Below, in pieces: positions 6,857-7,607 of a DNA stretch of 7,607 nucleotides; position 1 is the stretch's first letter; each line of letters begins with the position of its first letter. The position numbers and the translations under genes are program-made. The stretch spans positions 1 through 7,607 of the forward strand of contig DSBP01000239.1 in NCBI GenBank assembly GCA_011049465.1. The letters run 5' to 3'. The notes beneath the pieces were generated by a model. The model saw only the letters and a list, made by a program, of their open reading frames with translations. It did not search any database and was not told the origin of the DNA. The DNA is from a bacterium (GTDB lineage Bacteria > Oederibacteriota > PGYV01 > DSBP01).

Positions 6857-7060
6857 CGGGGCTGGCAGTGGAAAATTTCGTCGAGAACACAGGGCGCGTC
6901 TGTGCTGCGCGCTATTCAACGCCATCCCAAACACCCATGCCCTGCATAGAACTTACCGCCCTAAAACCCGCGCAAGCCTAATCGCCTATATTCGCGAGTC
7001 AACAGGCGAACAGGCTCACCGCCGATGTAAATCGGCGAAATTTCTCCGCTGCCTGCCCCG
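6857..7060. repeat. 204-base palindromic element (MITE-like or structured RNA)
   Basis: The left arm (6857-6884) and the reverse complement of the right arm (7032-7060) agree at 25 of 28 aligned bases with one 1-base gap. Both share CGGGGC, GGCAG and AAATTTCG blocks. Two of the three mismatches become G-U pairs if the + strand is RNA. Inside are further hairpins: CACAG/CTGTG (6888-6892/6900-6904) or GCGCG/CGCGC (6894-6898/6908-6912), a 13-base imperfect stem 6975-6987/7004-7016, and a perfect 7-pair stem 7020-7026/7031-7037 with a GTAA loop. No transposase is present and no clear target duplication flanks the arms. A non-autonomous mobile element and a non-coding RNA both fit. It matches none of the RNase P, tmRNA, SRP or 6S consensus segments I know. 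Confidence 0.65.
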
Positions 7061-7162
7061 GCCCACCTCAGGTAAGGATGGGACGTTGTAAAAGTCACAA
7101 GTTACTGCTGTAAATGAGAATGAGCTTGACAGGAAGAGATTTTTTCTGTGTGTGGAAAACTA

Positions 7163-7191
7163 TTGAGTTTTAAAGGAGATGAGGGTATAAT
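7163..7191 (+). promoter_or_regulatory. housekeeping-sigma promoter of the STAS-domain gene
   Basis: TTGAGT (7163-7168) and a perfect TATAAT (7186-7191) are separated by exactly 17 bases. The expected transcription start near 7198 leaves a leader of about 29 bases. GGGAG at 7218-7222 lies 4 bases before the ATG, a slightly short but workable spacing. Confidence 0.75.
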
Positions 7192-7226
7192 ATTCCGCAG
7201 ACATCAGGAATAACTTCGGGAGAAAT

Positions 7227-7592
7227 ATGCAGACGCTTAAGATAATGCAGTCCATGGACAGGGATGACGACACCATAAGGATACTGGCGTGCGAGGGTTA
7301 TATGAACTTTGAAACCTACGATTACGCCATGGATATCGTTAACAGGCTGATTCAGCACGGGATAAACAGGATAGTATTTGACCTGTCGGAAGTGGAGTAC
7401 ATAAGCAGCAGCGGATGGGCGGTCTTTCTGGGGCCGTCAAATACGGCGAGGAGTTTCGGAGGGGATGTCAAGATAGCGGCTATGAAGGACCAGGTAAAAT
7501 TCGTATTTGAGGCGCTTGAGCTGAATAATGTAATAGAGAGTTATGATACGGTGGAAAAGGCCGTTGCGGCGTTTAAGAAAAAAGGGAATTAG
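7227..7592 (+). CDS. STAS-domain protein, probable anti-sigma factor antagonist
   Basis: This 121-residue protein is a single STAS domain, the usual length for SpoIIAA/RsbV-like proteins. The core strand and phosphorylation loop read FDLSEVEYISSSGW at residues 51-64. Ser62, immediately before Gly63, aligns with the serine (Ser58 of B. subtilis SpoIIAA) that a partner kinase phosphorylates. The usual Asp of the DSSG motif is Ser60 here. Such proteins, when unphosphorylated, bind an anti-sigma factor or switch kinase and release the sigma factor or another target, in the cytosol. The ATG at 7227 gives a complete first strand. No kinase or phosphatase partner lies in the window; only 15 bases follow the stop, so one could lie just beyond. 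The gene has its own promoter. The STAS fold is clear, the partner is unknown. Confidence 0.88.
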   Translation: MQTLKIMQSMDRDDDTIRILACEGYMNFETYDYAMDIVNRLIQHGINRIVFDLSEVEYISSSGWAVFLGPSNTARSFGGDVKIAAMKDQVKFVFEALELNNVIESYDTVEKAVAAFKKKGN

Positions 7593-7607
7593 GGTTTTGT
7601 ATTATCG

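Larger units (their letters stand above)
6729..7226. other. 498-base intergenic region between divergent genes
   Basis: No convincing gene lies here. From left to right it holds the ppiD-like ribosome site and promoter (6735-6786), a small inverted repeat (6799-6845), a GC-richer palindromic element (6857-7060), about 100 bases with nothing recognisable, and the STAS-gene promoter and leader (7163-7226). The middle part is C-rich on the + strand, unlike the purine-rich coding strands on either side. The + frame 6825-7091 is open for 88 codons but has no ATG or GTG, and its only TTG is the last codon. Confidence 0.6.

Noticed and set aside
6728..6934. 68-codon reading frame on - upstream of and overlapping the ppiD-like promoter
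   Set aside because: It runs through the small inverted repeat, the promoter and the ribosome site of the ppiD-like gene, and its product looks like no known family.
6850..7075. RNase P RNA, tmRNA, SRP RNA or 6S RNA in the structured intergenic region
   Set aside because: The conserved segments of these RNAs that I can recall were not found on either strand, and the pairing pattern is not a 6S-like rod.
6825..7091. 88-codon open frame on + through the palindromic element
   Set aside because: It has no ATG or GTG and its only TTG is the last codon. It has no ribosome site and no recognisable domain, and it runs through inverted repeats. An open stretch of this length is plausible by chance in six frames, though a decayed gene cannot be excluded.
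7126..7154. TTGACA at 7126 as the -35 box of a second promoter
   Set aside because: The -35 box is perfect, but 17 bases later the sequence is TGTGTG, and no acceptable -10 box lies at 16-18 bases. The TTGAGT/TATAAT pair downstream is better.
7179..7190. three-codon reading frame (M-R-V-stop) after AAAGGAG, as a leader peptide
   Set aside because: It overlaps the -10 box of the STAS promoter, so it would lie upstream of the expected transcription start and not be in the mRNA.

Overview
The window reads as an ordinary bacterial chromosome segment. Arginine is often AGG and isoleucine often ATA, many genes overlap by 1 to 4 bases, and three of the seven complete genes start with GTG or TTG. 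A membrane-anchored PpiD/SurA-like foldase suggests a Gram-negative (diderm) cell. The combination of an AmmeMemoRadiSam radical SAM protein, a LOG-family protein, Maf and AT-rich intergenic palindromes would suit an anaerobic or candidate-phylum lineage, but the sequence alone does not identify the taxon.

Layout. Positions 1-64 hold the tail of an unidentified upstream gene. Positions 108-5084 are a tightly packed + strand operon of six genes: a LOG-family nucleotide phosphoribohydrolase, a HAD phosphatase, a family 2 glycosyltransferase with C-terminal membrane helices, a GT-B (GT4-like) glycosyltransferase, the AmmeMemoRadiSam radical SAM enzyme, and a Maf nucleotide pyrophosphatase. Four junctions overlap or nearly touch (GTGA at 773, 6 bases at 1475-1480, ATGA at 2419, TAATG at 4507), so translational coupling is likely. 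The operon meets a convergent ppiD-like gene (5268-6728, - strand). The 183-base AT-rich gap between them contains direct repeats, a long imperfect palindrome and a probable terminator for the ppiD-like gene.

A 498-base gap (6729-7226) separates the ppiD-like gene from a divergent STAS-domain gene (7227-7592). Each of these two genes has a convincing housekeeping-type promoter with a perfect TATAAT -10 box and a 17-base spacer. Between the promoters lies a C-rich (on +), GC-richer, non-coding segment. Its core is a 204-base element bounded by near-identical inverted repeats of 28/29 bases (6857-6884 and 7032-7060) with further hairpins inside. It looks like a miniature inverted-repeat element or a structured RNA and is the least explained part of the window.

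How the genes may work together. LOG, HAD and Maf all act on nucleotides or phosphorylated small molecules. The two glycosyltransferases suggest envelope glycan or glycolipid assembly. The radical SAM gene usually belongs with AmrA and AmrB, neither of which is visible here. A single joint pathway is not demonstrated; the operon may be a mixed housekeeping cluster. I found no CRISPR array, tRNA, rRNA, transposase or defence gene.
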